Origin: Cristatella mucedo
Taxonomy: Eukaryota > Bryozoa > Phylactolaemata > Cristatellidae
Assembly: GCA_009760855.2 (NCBI GenBank)
Contig: WPIO01000016.1
Location: 3,632,501 to 3,696,500 of the forward strand
Direction: 5' to 3'
Length of the DNA stretch: 64,000 nt
Part shown: in pieces, positions 36,301-45,915 of the stretch
How positions within the stretch are numbered: position 1 is the stretch's first letter
How the letters are laid out: each line of letters begins with the position of its first letter
Translations under genes and position numbers: made by a program
Notes under the pieces: generated by a model
Databases searched by the model: none
What the model was told of the DNA's origin: nothing
The model's input: the letters and a program-made list of their open reading frames with translations, nothing else

Positions 36301-39300
36301 GCTGGCCCGACGTCCCTGCGCTCTGCGTCGGGAGAGGGTGGGGAAGCCGAGAGGACGTTCAGACGCTGATTGAGCACTCCGACGTCAGGTCGTAACGACA
36401 TGGTTTTGACCTCGGCTCGCGGCGGAACGTTTCCGAGCGCGGTTAGATTCTCAGACGTCAGAGCGGAACGCTGCGAGCGGCAGCCCGTCGTCGGTCAGGC
36501 CGCACCATAGATTCGTTCGCAGTGCATTTGGTCTCACGAAGCCGCACTTGGCGGAAGCGTGCGGAACTTCTTCACGGTATACCTTCATTGCAATAGCAGT
36601 CACTCTGCAGCCAAGGCGAGACAACTTGCAAATCCGTGCAGGTAACAACACCACTAGCACTGTATATCTTTTGCGCTTTTTTCCGAAATTTGAGTTTTGT
36701 GTAGTGCGCAGTGTTGCTAGCGCCAGACCGCGTCACTACAGAAGTCACTGAACACTATTTGGTTGGTCTGGTGTGCCGCGACAGCTTTTGGCAGTTAATC
36801 GCGCCCCGCTGAAGTACGTAACCTAAAACGGGGCTGCATTCACGTATTTGAATTCTGTACATAGGACCAGGTCAGTGTGACTGCCGTGGAGAATGCGTGT
36901 GTGTGTGCGTGCAGTGCGCATAAATTGCTGGCTATACGCGTAAAGGGCGGCCTTATAAATAAATCCAAAAGTCTTTTAATTGTGTTTTATTTTTAACTAG
37001 ATGACAGACAAAATGAAAAACAGTCCAGTTTGGGAATACTTCAGAGAAAAGGACGGTGACAGCTCAAAATCCCAGTGTTTGCTGTGTCCAAGCATCTTGT
37101 CACGTGGTAAACCAGATGAGCCCAAAAAATTTTCAACTTCGGCCATGCTGACACATCTTCGCTCAAAACATTATAAAGAATACAACGAAATGCAAACCAA
37201 AATTGCTAATGCAAAGAAGAAGGCTGAAACTGCAGCACTGCCGAATGTTACACCTGGTGCAATAGGCAAAGTCATGATCCAGAAAACGATTCCCGAACAA
37301 GTTGCATGCATGAAAGTATGGGATATCAATAACAGCTCATCAGTGAGAATTCACCGTGCCATTGCTAAGATGATAATAACAGATATGCAACCGGTTCAGA
37401 TTGTTGAGAAGGCAGGCTTTGTTGAACTCATGGGAGTTTTAGAGAGGCGTTACACTGTTCCATCACGAAAATATTTTGCAGAGAGAGTCATTCCTGAAAT
37501 TAATGATGAAGTTTGCACCCAGCTGTTGGTAATACTCGATCCAGCAACTACTCCGTTTCTGTCCTTTACCACTGATACATGGACAGCAGACAATACTGTG
37601 CAATCATTCATGGGCTTAACTGCCCATTGGCTGACAGAGGAGTTTGAAAACATGAGTTTTGTGTTGGATTGCATGCCATTTGCTGGTCATCACACTGCTG
37701 CTGGACTGATGACTGCCTTTCAGCAGATGCTTGACAAATGGAACATTAGCTTTGGACGCTGTCATGTCGTACTTCGAGACAATGCGGCGAACATATCAAA
37801 ATGTTTTCGTGATGCCAACATAAAAAGCTTCGGGTGCTTTGCACATACCATGCAGTTATGTGTGCATGACGGATTGCTCAGTCAGCGGGGAGTATCAGAC
37901 ATAATAAGTATCGGAAAGAAATTAGTTGGTCATTTTAAACATTCTTCATCTGCGAGTGGTCGGTTCAAGGAGTTGCAGGCTGAACTGGGTTTGCCAGACC
38001 ACCAGCTGTTACAAGACGTGAGCACAAGATGGAACTCAACGTTTTACATGCTGCGTCGTCTATGTGAACAGCGTCGTGCATTAACCCTCTACTGTTCAGA
38101 AGTCGTTGGCACTTCCTGCCCAACTGCACATCAGTGGTCCGTGGCTGAAAATGCTGTGTCCGTGCTTGCTCCGTTTGAAGAGGCAACAAGAGAAGTTTAG
38201 CCGTGAAGCAGCACGTATATCACTAGTTATTCCTATTGTAACAGCTCTGCGGAACCTGTTGAAGAAGGACTGCACAGATGCAGGTGTAAAGACTATGAGG
38301 TCAACCCTAATCAACTCATTGAATGAACGCTTTGACAGTATCGAGCAGGAAGCCCTGTATACAGTGGCGACAATGATTGATCCACGATTCAAAACAAAAT
38401 TCTTCTCATCAGAAGCTACACTGACAGCTACAAAAGCAAGGGTTCTGCTTGCATTCAATGAATTGACAGGGCAGATAGAAACTGTGCAAGATGGAAGCCA
38501 CAAAAATCAGTCTGAGCGGCAGGTTGACACAAATGAAGAAATTCCAGCCAAGCAAGCCCGGCTGGATAATTCTTCTCAATCATCAGTACTTTGGGAATGT
38601 TTTGATGACATTGTTCAATCTACTGCTGGTACCACAGGCAGTGAGCAACAACCAGACATTGACAGTCAGCTGAACAAATACTTGGCAGAGCCATTAATAA
38701 ACAGAGAGGCTGATCCACTACAGTGGTGGAGACAGAACAGGGAACGACTGCCAGCTCTGGCAACAGTAGCTCGCGTTTATTTGGGTGCTCCACCAACAAG
38801 TGTACCTTCAGAACGTTTGTTCAGTGTTGCTGGGGAAGTCCTCAGTGATCATCGAAGTTCACTTCTGCCAGAGAATGCAGCTCGACTGATATTTCTCAAA
38901 TATAATTCAAAACTGATGAAATAAATTTAAGAAACAAATGTATGAAAAATATATAAAATTACAGTACTTATTTTTGTATTTTTGAATTTTGAACTTTAGT
39001 CTCTTTTCATTTTTTTTGTGTTATTACCAATATTATGATGTAAAAAATGTTTACTCAATTTTTTAATAAAATGTCACTGCTATACGATTATCACTGAGGT
39101 CTCCCACAGCAACACCTATTACACAAAAATAAACAAACAGCAAAAGACAATGATGCTACTTATTATTAATAATATTTTTTTAATTAAATATTTATTGTAG
39201 TATATATCCTCAAGTAAAAACTTGGTAGTACAAATGGTAAAAATTTGTCCGATGAACAAATCCGGCTCCGGCCGTATTTGTCATCAAAAATCCGGCAAAT

Positions 39301-39742
39301 CCGGCTCCGGCCGAATTTGAAAAAATCAAATCCGGTACAGCCCTAATAACTAGTAAGTTGGTTTTATCGTCATTTAGTTTGAGAAAATTGTCATCGAAGT
39401 ATGGATGTCAGCAATACATGCAGCAAGAGAGTTCACGGGAGAGTTTAATGTGGTGGAGGGCTGGCAGGGATGAAAGCATGGGTACAGTTGTGTATCGTCG
39501 GCATGGAAATTATTCAAATGTAGATTGTGCTTTGTGATCACAGCGGCAAGCATTAGGACGTGGCCAGTTTGTGCGTTGCTGCTGTGCACCATTCTTGGTT
39601 CTCTTCTCCTTTTTTCATCTAGTTTGGTTCGGATTGGTTCTTAATTATGGTGATGCCGAACGGGCAGTACTTGCGTCTGCCAGTTGCCAATATGCTGCCA
39701 CTGGCGTTTATGCCAAGTGCACTCCAGGAAGAGCGACTCTGA
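33383..39742 (+). CDS. CDA: cytidine deaminase, copy B (5 exons)
   Basis: Second complete gene for the pyrimidine-salvage enzyme. Exons are 33383-33401, 33458-33577, 34180-34291, 35655-35712 and 39623-39742; all lengths, phases and splice sites match copy A, and the protein is again 142 residues. It differs from A at three residues: Arg43 to His, Ile86 to Ala (two base changes in one codon) and Lys91 to Glu. Zinc ligands Cys60, Cys94 and Cys97 and catalytic Glu62 are kept, so activity is plausible. Intron 3 holds a G-rich minisatellite. Intron 4 has grown from 780 to 3910 bp because of a hAT transposon. The downstream AATAAA of copy A is AATTAAA here. Whether it is expressed cannot be told from sequence. 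Confidence 0.88.
34545..35110. repeat. G/C-rich 21 bp minisatellite in CDA-B intron 3
   Basis: Units of GGCGCCCTCGCCCACCCACCC, most regular at 34676-34900, with variants that lose or gain C residues. A shorter CCCCCTCTCGAACCCTCG unit repeats at 35050-35104. The minus strand reads GGGTGGGTGGGCGAGGG in unit after unit, fitting the G-quadruplex pattern. Copy A has only unexpanded precursor-like sequence (16520-16570). Long Pro/Arg/Ala frames here are repeat artefacts. Confidence 0.9.
35850..36141 (-). mobile_element. LINE fragment in CDA-B intron 4, part 1
   Basis: Counterpart of 17375-17680; the remainder continues after the hAT element at 39354-39600. Confidence 0.8.
36640..37000 (+). other. 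possible 5' UTR intron of hAT transposase
   Basis: A donor-like CAG/GTAACA at 36640 and an acceptor TATTTTTAACTAG ending exactly before the ATG at 37001. The 700 bp before the ATG has no supported coding frame. Confidence 0.35.
37001..38924 (+). pseudogene. hAT transposase (ZBED-like), one frameshift
   Basis: Cuts and pastes its own element. Residues 1-70 form a BED finger (VWEYFREKDGD, CLLC, then HLRSKH). The RNase H-like core follows, with catalytic Asp192 in FTTDTWTADN and Asp260 in LRDNAANISK, then FAHTMQLCVHDGL and STRWNSTFYML. The C-terminal dimerisation region with the catalytic Glu lies in PSERLFSVAGEVLSDHRSSL (38800-38865). The first frame stops at 38200, and the rest continues in the next frame to 38924. 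The break maps to GAAGTTTAGCC near 38195 and is explained by one extra T. Otherwise the gene is intact, so the insertion is young. Confidence 0.9.
39354..39600 (-). mobile_element. LINE fragment in CDA-B intron 4, part 2
   Basis: Continuation of the fragment split by the hAT element (39374-39592 frame, NLHLNNFHADDTQLYPCFHP). Confidence 0.8.
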
Positions 39743-40740
39743 TGGTGACAGTAGCTCTTATGGTGGCAGCGGCTCTGGTAATGACATCACATCTGATGGT
39801 AACATTGGCTCTGATAGTGACAGCCTATCTCATGGTGACAGTGACTCTGATGTTGACTGCACATCTGATGGTGACTGTAGCTCTGACGGTTAGACCATGT
39901 AGCAAAGCAGTCGGTGGGATCCGATGCACGTTGAGACGAGCCCGTCAGGAATTAAACATTGTGTATTGTTTTTTCCCATGGTAATCGGGTCAGGCTCGAG
40001 CTAACTGTTGTTTGCTGCAAGCACGGCTGAGCTGTGCCGGTTCTGATTGCCTTGTACACCCACCCTTTACTCAAGTCTTGTTGAGCGTTTACTTCCTCTA
40101 GTCACCAAAGGCGTTTGTGAAGCTCTTTTTGCCACTGCTTGCAGTGCACCTTTTTCAAGTTTGTAGTGCTGTTGTAATACGAAAGCACCCGATGATATTG
40201 CCTTGTGTTTGTCCACTTCATAATTCTTGGCAGTGGAGAATACTTCAATATTGTCCTTTATGATATCCCTATTCTATCCTTATTCCCTCGTGGTCCTGCA
40301 GCGAGCACGTTAATGCTAAATATAGCAAGGCCTTGCAGAAGCTTCTGGTGCCAAATCGACAGTTGACAGACTTTATCGTGTGCAACAAAGAGAGAGAGTA
40401 AATAGCAGAATTGGTAGGACAGGTAAGGAAGTGATGAACAAAACGCTGGACTGCAATTGCCAGCAGAAGTGACAGCAGAATACGCAGCATCTATACTTAG
40501 CAAGTTGTCTTTGTTGCATACAAGACCTTCTGAGCAAAGCATCTGCTGCTGTCAGCGATTTCAACTTAAGCATTTTATTATGTGGTTATTACATGGTTTT
40601 GAAGGCTCGTGTAGCTTGATTGGCCGACAACTTAAGTCCACTGAGCCTTTTGTAAGGCAGTTATTTCCTTTCTTTTCGACCACTAGCTAATGGACTTCTT
40701 GCCCGGCCATCTTGTTTATACATGTTTGCCTCAGCGTTGC

Positions 40741-40860
40741 TTCTAAGTGGGTTTGATTCCCTCGGTGGCGATTCTTTATTGCAGCTGCAAGCGGTGGCGA
40801 TAGCCGTAAACGCTCCTCTGTCGCTATGCAAAAGAGGCTGTTAAATCAGCTAGTATATGT
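40741..40860 (+). mobile_element. tRNA-derived SINE, head-truncated
   Basis: Unsplit paralogue of 20860-22022: GGGTTTGATTCCCTCGGTGG to AGGCTGTTAAATCAGC. Confidence 0.8.
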
Positions 40861-41172
40861 ATCTGACTCTGTCACTGGGAACCTTCGACTCTGGCCACAG
40901 TTGAAGCCTAAGCAACCAAAACGGTTCAGCTTCGCACCCAACAAGCTCACACCGTTTGTGAAAAAAATTGATTTCAATTTACGTGCATGCGAAGGAAAGA
41001 CTTGTTCCACACCAGATAGGCCTTCGTTGCAATTATTTGTCAGCTTGATCGCAGCTGGGCCCCCATCGGGAGGACTCAACAGCCGAGGCAGCCCTGCCCC
41101 CACCCGAGCCCGACTCCAATAGGCTCGGTGCGCCAGGCTCACAAAGCTTGGCGGAAGAGTCGCAAGAAGGTG

Positions 41173-41550
41173 TGATGAATTGTTTTTTACCCTTTACGAC
41201 AAAAACCCTTTACTCGATCGCAAGGGCTTTTCATCGTAAGGTGTAAAAACAGTTACAAAAATAAAACATTAAAAAAAAACAATTTGCCTCGTCAAAGTCA
41301 ATATTCATCAACCTTCTCGCCTCAGTTGCAAATGAATATTTTGTCCTAAACGGTAAAGGCATCTTCGGTATATAAGGGAATATTGTTTTGTTAAATAGGC
41401 TTCAAGTAGCATCCTTACACAAATGTAACACTTTCGCCGCCAAGATGAATTGTTTGTTACACTTTACGATGAAAACCCCTTGCGAGCGAGCAGACTTGCG
41501 AGCCAGTAAAGGGTTTTTGTCATAAAGGGTAAAAAACAACTTATCAAGCT
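41173..41550. mobile_element. fold-back/MITE-like element at left edge of island
   Basis: The ends are inverted copies of about 44 bp with roughly 41 matches. Left starts TGATGAATTGTTTTTTACCC; the complement of the right end starts TGATAAGTTGTTTTTTACCC. Both continue through TTTAC/TGACAAAAACCC. Each end is also a hairpin: 41183-41250 and 41448-41545 carry the same motif in opposite orientation. A TATATAAGGG box lies at ~41371. Copy A has no such sequence between AAGGTA and GGAACGCCGAC (22351-22366). No clear target duplication is visible. Confidence 0.7.
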
Positions 41551-41568
41551 GGAACGCCGACATTAGAT

Positions 41569-41805
41569 ATGCCAGTTAGAACCCCTATTTTTATGCTATT
41601 GCTTAAAGATGAGAAGTACTTTGATTTTGAGTTTGATATTATAAGCAGGTATGGTAGATTTAACAATAAAAAAGAAAAAGGCTATGACATAAAGTATTAT
41701 ATAAGAAGATGTTTGATACAAATAGTAGAAGAAGAGGACGTTGGTAGATTTGCTAGAATAGTGCCTATTGTTAAAGAAGTATTAGACATCAAAAGTTTTA
41801 ATTAA
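41569..41805 (+). CDS. 78-residue protein, unknown
   Basis: Charged, aromatic-rich frame (YFDFEFDIISRYG, then KYYIRRCLIQIVEEEDVGR). No domain recognised. It ends 11 bp before the fibre-like gene. It could be the surviving end of a longer protein, because its start lies just inside the island boundary. Confidence 0.45.
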   Translation: MPVRTPIFMLLLKDEKYFDFEFDIISRYGRFNNKKEKGYDIKYYIRRCLIQIVEEEDVGRFARIVPIVKEVLDIKSFN

Positions 41806-41816
41806 TAATTATGTAG

Positions 41817-42617
41817 ATGTATCGAAGGGCTAACTGTAATGAATATGTATCTAGAATAAATGGTTATATATTATCAGATCTTGATGCAAATGGAAACAGA
41901 ATTATTAACATGAGTGATCCTGTGAATGATTGTGATGCTGTAACAAAAGCGTATGCTGATTCAATTGTTATTGTAAATGGAGGTACTTCTATTTATATTC
42001 AGAACAGACCTATTACAAATCTTGCTCTTGGAGTAAATCCAACAGATGCTGTTAATGTTACACAGTTATCAAATTATGTTAATAAAACTTGTGATACAAT
42101 GACTGGTGATCTAAATATGAATGGATTTGCTATTAATTCTACCTATTGGAATTCTAGTGCTACTACTCCTACGGTTCTTCCTGATGATTTTTGTGTTACT
42201 TATGGTGGATTAAAACAAATGTATTATTAAAAACCTCCTGCAACTACAAACTTAAATATGAATAATAATTCTTAAATCAATATTGCAGATCCTATTAATC
42301 CTTCTGATGCAGCTACTAAATCTTATGTTGATAAAACAATTAAAAAAACAACAGAAGTAATTACAGTGTCATTTAATCCTAGATCAATGAATTATATTAT
42401 TGACACTTCTGTCGCTTACTCTTGGCAAAATAAGAATGCTCCTCCACTAATAATACTAAGTGCAATGGTTGTTGGTTCGTCTAACTGTATTTTTCTAAGA
42501 CCAAATAGGGATACTTCTGTTGTATCTGGAGAAATATGTGCTATAAATACTTCATCAAGTGAAACAGATTTTAAATATTATGCATATTTCATGACTATTA
42601 TTATGTTGATAATTTAG
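41817..42617 (+). pseudogene. tail-fibre-like repeat protein, two in-frame stops
   Basis: One reading frame of 267 codons interrupted by TAA at 42228 and again near 42273. It contains repeats of the pattern N-G-x-x-I-x-N-(7)-D-A-V-T-K-x-Y, common in tail-fibre and fibre-like attachment proteins of phages and some eukaryotic DNA viruses: residues 21-45 (DLDANGNRIINMSDP, DAVTKAY), a weaker one at 63-88, a partial one at 91-107, and another between the second stop and the 42366 segment. The last part has no repeats and could be a head domain. A structural or attachment role is inferred from the repeats only. Confidence 0.6.
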
Positions 42618-42812
42618 GGAAACTTAAAGGTAAATCTATTGGTTAGTTACATAAGTACCTGAGAAGTATAAATATGAACTAGTAAGACAATTAATTATTT
42701 TAATTTAGTTGCTTTGCGCTTACCTTTGACTAAAGGGAATAGTTTTGCAATATGTAGTATTGATTCATGTTCTAAACAATGATGAATGCAAAATAACTCA
42801 GAATACCTTTTT

Positions 42813-43085
42813 TTAATGTTTCTTTGCAAGGCAATACATCTTTGTTGGCCTCCGTTTAGAGTATTTATTAGTTGCATAATAACAGTCTGCACAAATTATT
42901 ACTTTATTATTTCTTAGAATACCACAATAAAATTCTGTTTGAGTACTACCTAAATCACAGATATCACATCGCATCTCATATTTTAACTTGAGTCTTCGTT
43001 TAGTTTTTTTACAAATTGGATGACCTGACTCTAAATATTCAAGTTCGCTAAACAATTTTGAACAAGTATTACAAAATATTTTCAT
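42813..43085 (-). CDS. small cysteine-cluster (zinc-binding) protein
   Basis: 90 residues with CxxC at 5-8, 40-43 and 65-68 plus Cys25 and Cys54, spaced like two or three zinc ribbons; the rest is very basic (KKTKRRLKLKY). Its ATG is 9 bp from the ATG of the divergent integrase gene. A second frame (42695-42892, minus) overlaps its end and continues with CIHHCLEHES and a basic tail, so the original protein may have been longer and frameshifted. Function unknown; nucleic-acid binding is likely. Confidence 0.55.
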   Translation of the reverse strand: MKIFCNTCSKLFSELEYLESGHPICKKTKRRLKLKYEMRCDICDLGSTQTEFYCGILRNNKVIICADCYYATNKYSKRRPTKMYCLAKKH

Positions 43086-43094
43086 TTCTATAGA

Positions 43095-43944
43095 ATGTCA
43101 TTTTTAACTCTAAAAGAAAGAAACAAGGAGGGGAAATTCAATTCAGATTGGGATATAAGCCAGATATTAAAACCAAAGCCAAAAGTAATTCCAATAGGTT
43201 TCTTTGATATAGTTAAACCTAATGAAAGTCACCAAGCAGACATTTTATATATGCCAAATGATTCTGGATATCAATATGCTTTGAGTGTTATTGATGTTGC
43301 TAGTAGATATAAAGATTCAAGACCACTTAAAACAAAGTCTTCTAAAGAAGTAACGCAAGCAATAATAGACATTTATACAAAAGGTTCATTGAAATGGCCA
43401 AAGAAGGAGAGTTCATTAAAGAAATGAAAAAACATGGAACACAGGTTATGGAAGCTACTAGTAAAAAGAGTGTTGCACTTGTTAAAAGAATGAATAGAGC
43501 CGTAGCAGAAAGAGCCTCTATTGCGCAGTATAAAAAGGAATTTAAAAATATTAGTAAAGGAGATTACATTAGAAATAAAGAGTGGATTTATAATTTTTTC
43601 TAAGATTGTTGACTACCTAAACAATAGCATTACAAGAACAATTGGTGAAGAACCTGCTAAGGCAATAAAAAAAGAAGCAGTAAAACTAAAGATACCAAAA
43701 TATCCTTGAAAAGTAGGAGAACAGGAAACATTATTACAACTTGGAACAACTTAGATATTTACTAGAGCCAGGTGAAAGAGAACATGAAAAGAGAAGAAGA
43801 GCTACTGATCCTATATAGAGTTTGACTAAGCATACTATTGTTAGAATAATGGTATTGAAAGAACAACCAGTGCGATTTTTCGTAAATGACGTTATAAGGA
43901 GTTTTGATAGAGAGGAGTTGCAAGTGATTAATCAACAGGAGTAG
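43095..43944 (+). pseudogene. rve-type integrase, frameshifted and catalytically dead
   Basis: Retroviral-type DDE integrases join viral or transposon DNA ends to host DNA. Core blocks occur in order over four segments. 43095-43400 has NESHQADILYMPND with the first catalytic Asp, then YALSVIDVASRYK. 43394-43600 has GEFIKEMKKHGTQV and VALVKRMNRAVAERAS. 43600-43709 has DYLNNSITRTIGEEPAKAIK. 43753-43944 has YLLEPGEREHEKRRRATDPI, a TAG at 43816 and a conserved end. Frameshifts lie near 43395, 43595 and 43710-43750. The second catalytic Asp is missing before GEF, and the expected catalytic Glu (V-E-R) is Lys (VKRMN). Similarity to Polinton/adintovirus-type integrases is from general knowledge, not a search. 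Confidence 0.75.
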
Positions 43945-44329
43945 TTTCTCTTTGTGAACGTTCTGCTACAATATCTTCAAACTCTTCTTTTTTAATTACT
44001 TCATCGGATAAAGCATCTGTTATCTTGGAAAGAAATTTTGTGTTAGAATTAAGAGTAAATCTTTTTCTTTTATCTATTTCAACTAAAACACCATCAATTG
44101 CTAGTAGTATTGCAGTTAGTGCTGAAAAGAAAGAAACCACATGAGTAATATCTGGAAAAGATTGTATATAAGTAGTAAAAACTGTTACTCCTAATGCTAT
44201 TACTATATTTATAACTTTGATTATACATCTTACTCTTGTTTGATTTGTTAGACATGCTCTGACTTTGGCATTGTATTGAATGGTTTCATCGAATCTTTGT
44301 ACAACAAAATTGTTTCTTAGATTTTTCAT
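43928..44329 (-). CDS. 133-residue protein with two membrane helices, intact
   Basis: Predicted helices at residues ~35-55 (IIKVINIVIALGVTVFTTYI) and ~64-83 (VVSFFSALTAILLAIDGVLV), with a short loop, a basic N-terminal half and an acidic C-terminal tail (KKEEFEDIVAERS). Its 3' end overlaps the integrase end by 17 bp on the opposite strand. The frame is uninterrupted in a block where neighbours are broken. The helix-2TM-helix layout recalls SLATT-type effectors, but no motif proves it; a viral membrane protein is equally possible. Confidence 0.5.
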   Translation of the reverse strand: MKNLRNNFVVQRFDETIQYNAKVRACLTNQTRVRCIIKVINIVIALGVTVFTTYIQSFPDITHVVSFFSALTAILLAIDGVLVEIDKRKRFTLNSNTKFLSKITDALSDEVIKKEEFEDIVAERSQRETTPVD

Positions 44330-44604
44330 TTACCATATAAATTAAAAGTTTTCCTAGAAAAGTAAAAAAATTTACTCTAATATATAAAGATTTTGTAACA
44401 GATATAGTGATGCTGGTTTTTTTCGTTTTACGATGTCTTTATTTTTTAGATGAGTGCTTTTTTCCTTTTACGATGTTTTTAGTTTTGAATTGAGTCCGAG
44501 TTTTAACGAGGACGAATCGCAAAATAAAAATGTCACAAAAGGGGAACAGATACGAATCGAAAAAAAAGACGACGTAAAAGAGAAAAACCATCATAAAGGG
44601 CTCG

Positions 44605-45725
44605 CGCTCGCGAGCTGCAACCTAGCCAGCCAAGACAAGCCGGGTCGCTAGCGCCCATCCGGGGCGCTAGCGCGTCCGCACTTTCGGAGTCGAGTCGGTC
44701 TCAGAAGAAAGACTTACGGCGTACTTATTGCTGTCCGCCCAGCCCGACGGACAGGCGTGACGCCGCGAGCTGGCGGAGCAGCCGGCGCTCGCGCGGCCGG
44801 CGCCGCTGTGTGGGCGGCGCCGGCCGGCGCTGGCGGCTAGCGTCAACGCGAGCATCCCCCGGCCAGTCGACCGCACCGCTGCGTCGAGACAGTACGCCGG
44901 CGCCACTCCCCTTCTCTGCCTGGCGTCGAAGCGCAGTGCCGTCGCCAGCGAGTCCAGGCCGGCTCGCCCACACGGGCGTGCCCACTGAAGCGGAAATGTG
45001 AAATAGCGCAACGGTAAGGTAACCTGTTTATCTGTTCTACCTAAAAGTATTTTTAATGTAAGAAAATTTGATATTCTGTAGGTTTTTCTTCCTATTCGAC
45101 TGTAGAATACGCCGCAGGTTTCATCCTCCCTGGTGGGCTGCCGGATGCGACTTCCGCTGAGCGGCATGCTAGCCACGGGAAGCCGTCCGTCCGCGAACCG
45201 TTTCCTGGCTGAAGCTGTTGAACCGCGCGGGACGTAGTTGAGTACGGTGCTTTTCTAGATATGTAAGTACGGCGGCTTCCGACAGTGTATTGTGTGCATT
45301 TCGGGGCGTCGTCCACGGCGACGCGAGCGAGCGGTCACCTGCCCTGTCCTCCCGCCATCCAGAGCGTCTTCTCGTCGCTTGACTCGTCGTGACCACCGTG
45401 ACTCCCGAGCCGACGTCGCGGTCGCTCTTGCCGGGTAGCGGCTTAATAACTCTAAATAACTGGCTGCCGCCTTTCAGCCCTCGGTGCTAAGCCCGCGCAT
45501 GTATTCGTTCGCGCCGAGTTTCCCCGCCGTCTTTTTTACGAGCGCTCGCTCAGTCGCCGAATAGCCAGCTAGCTAGCTTCGTCACGAACTGGTACCGCTC
45601 GCTGCCTTCTGCTACGGTTGTCGCCGCTGTCGAGCCGAATCCGTACGTAGTCGGTGAGAAGAGGACGAGGCAGGGCGTTTTCGTCGCTGGCTCCGGCCTC
45701 CTCCTCCTCCGTGTGGCTGATTGAA
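44605..45725. other. CpG-rich segment, copy B
   Basis: Counterpart of 22375-23475, with the same AATAACTCTAAATAACTGGC and TTTCTAGATATGTAAGTACG landmarks. It ends at a C-run where the zinc-finger exon should start. Confidence 0.6.
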
Positions 45726-45730
45726 TCCCC

Positions 45731-45915
45731 CCCCCCGTGTGGCCCATTTCGGGGCCGAACTCGTTGCTGCCTGTGCAGCCGCCAGACGCACGGCAGTGGA
45801 AGCGGTACCTAACCGAGATGGCTGTGGCAGCAACAGATGCCCTGACGTCGATGCATCGGCCTCAGCACTGCTCGGTGGTACGACCATTGGTCGCAACACT
45901 GCTCCGCCCCTGGCT
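45731..45915 (+). pseudogene. truncated BED-gene exon, copy B
   Basis: A remnant of the linker exon (DASASALLGGTTIGRNTA) is joined to the upstream CpG-rich sequence through a C-run and GTGTGGCCCATTTCG. The finger exon and first part of the linker (A 23475-23830) are deleted. The exon end and third exon are gone too, so this copy cannot make the protein. Confidence 0.75.

Larger units (their letters stand above)
36150..39345 (+). mobile_element. hAT-family DNA transposon, near-complete
   Basis: 3196 bp bounded by inverted ends TAGGGCTGTACCGGA and its complement. Flanking 8 bp duplications are ATAATTAG (36142-36149) and ATAACTAG (39346-39353); copy A has the single empty site ATAACTAG at ~17672. 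The subterminal zones carry many AATCCGGCTCCGGC words in both orientations, likely transposase-binding sites. An 8 bp duplication, short ends and a BED-finger transposase define the hAT superfamily. Confidence 0.95.
41562..44604. mobile_element. AT-rich virus-like island (Polinton/adintovirus-like relic)
   Basis: About 3 kb of strongly A+T-rich sequence in a GC-rich locus, packed with short genes on both strands and almost no spacing, as in DNA viruses. It encodes an rve integrase, a fibre-like repeat protein, a cysteine-cluster protein and a two-helix membrane protein. No polymerase B, capsid, ATPase or protease is seen, so it is a fragment or a reduced element. Right-hand subterminal copies of the fold-back motif (TTTTTTCGTTTTACGATG at 44419; TTTTTTCCTTTTACGATG at 44458; inverted forms to 44600) resemble those at 41173-41550. 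Host sequence homologous to 22375 onward resumes at CTCGCG (44601). Confidence 0.75.

Noticed and set aside
41173-44604. Bacterial or organelle contamination
   Set aside because: Homologous duplicated host sequence continues on both sides of the block, and copy A shows the uninterrupted site.
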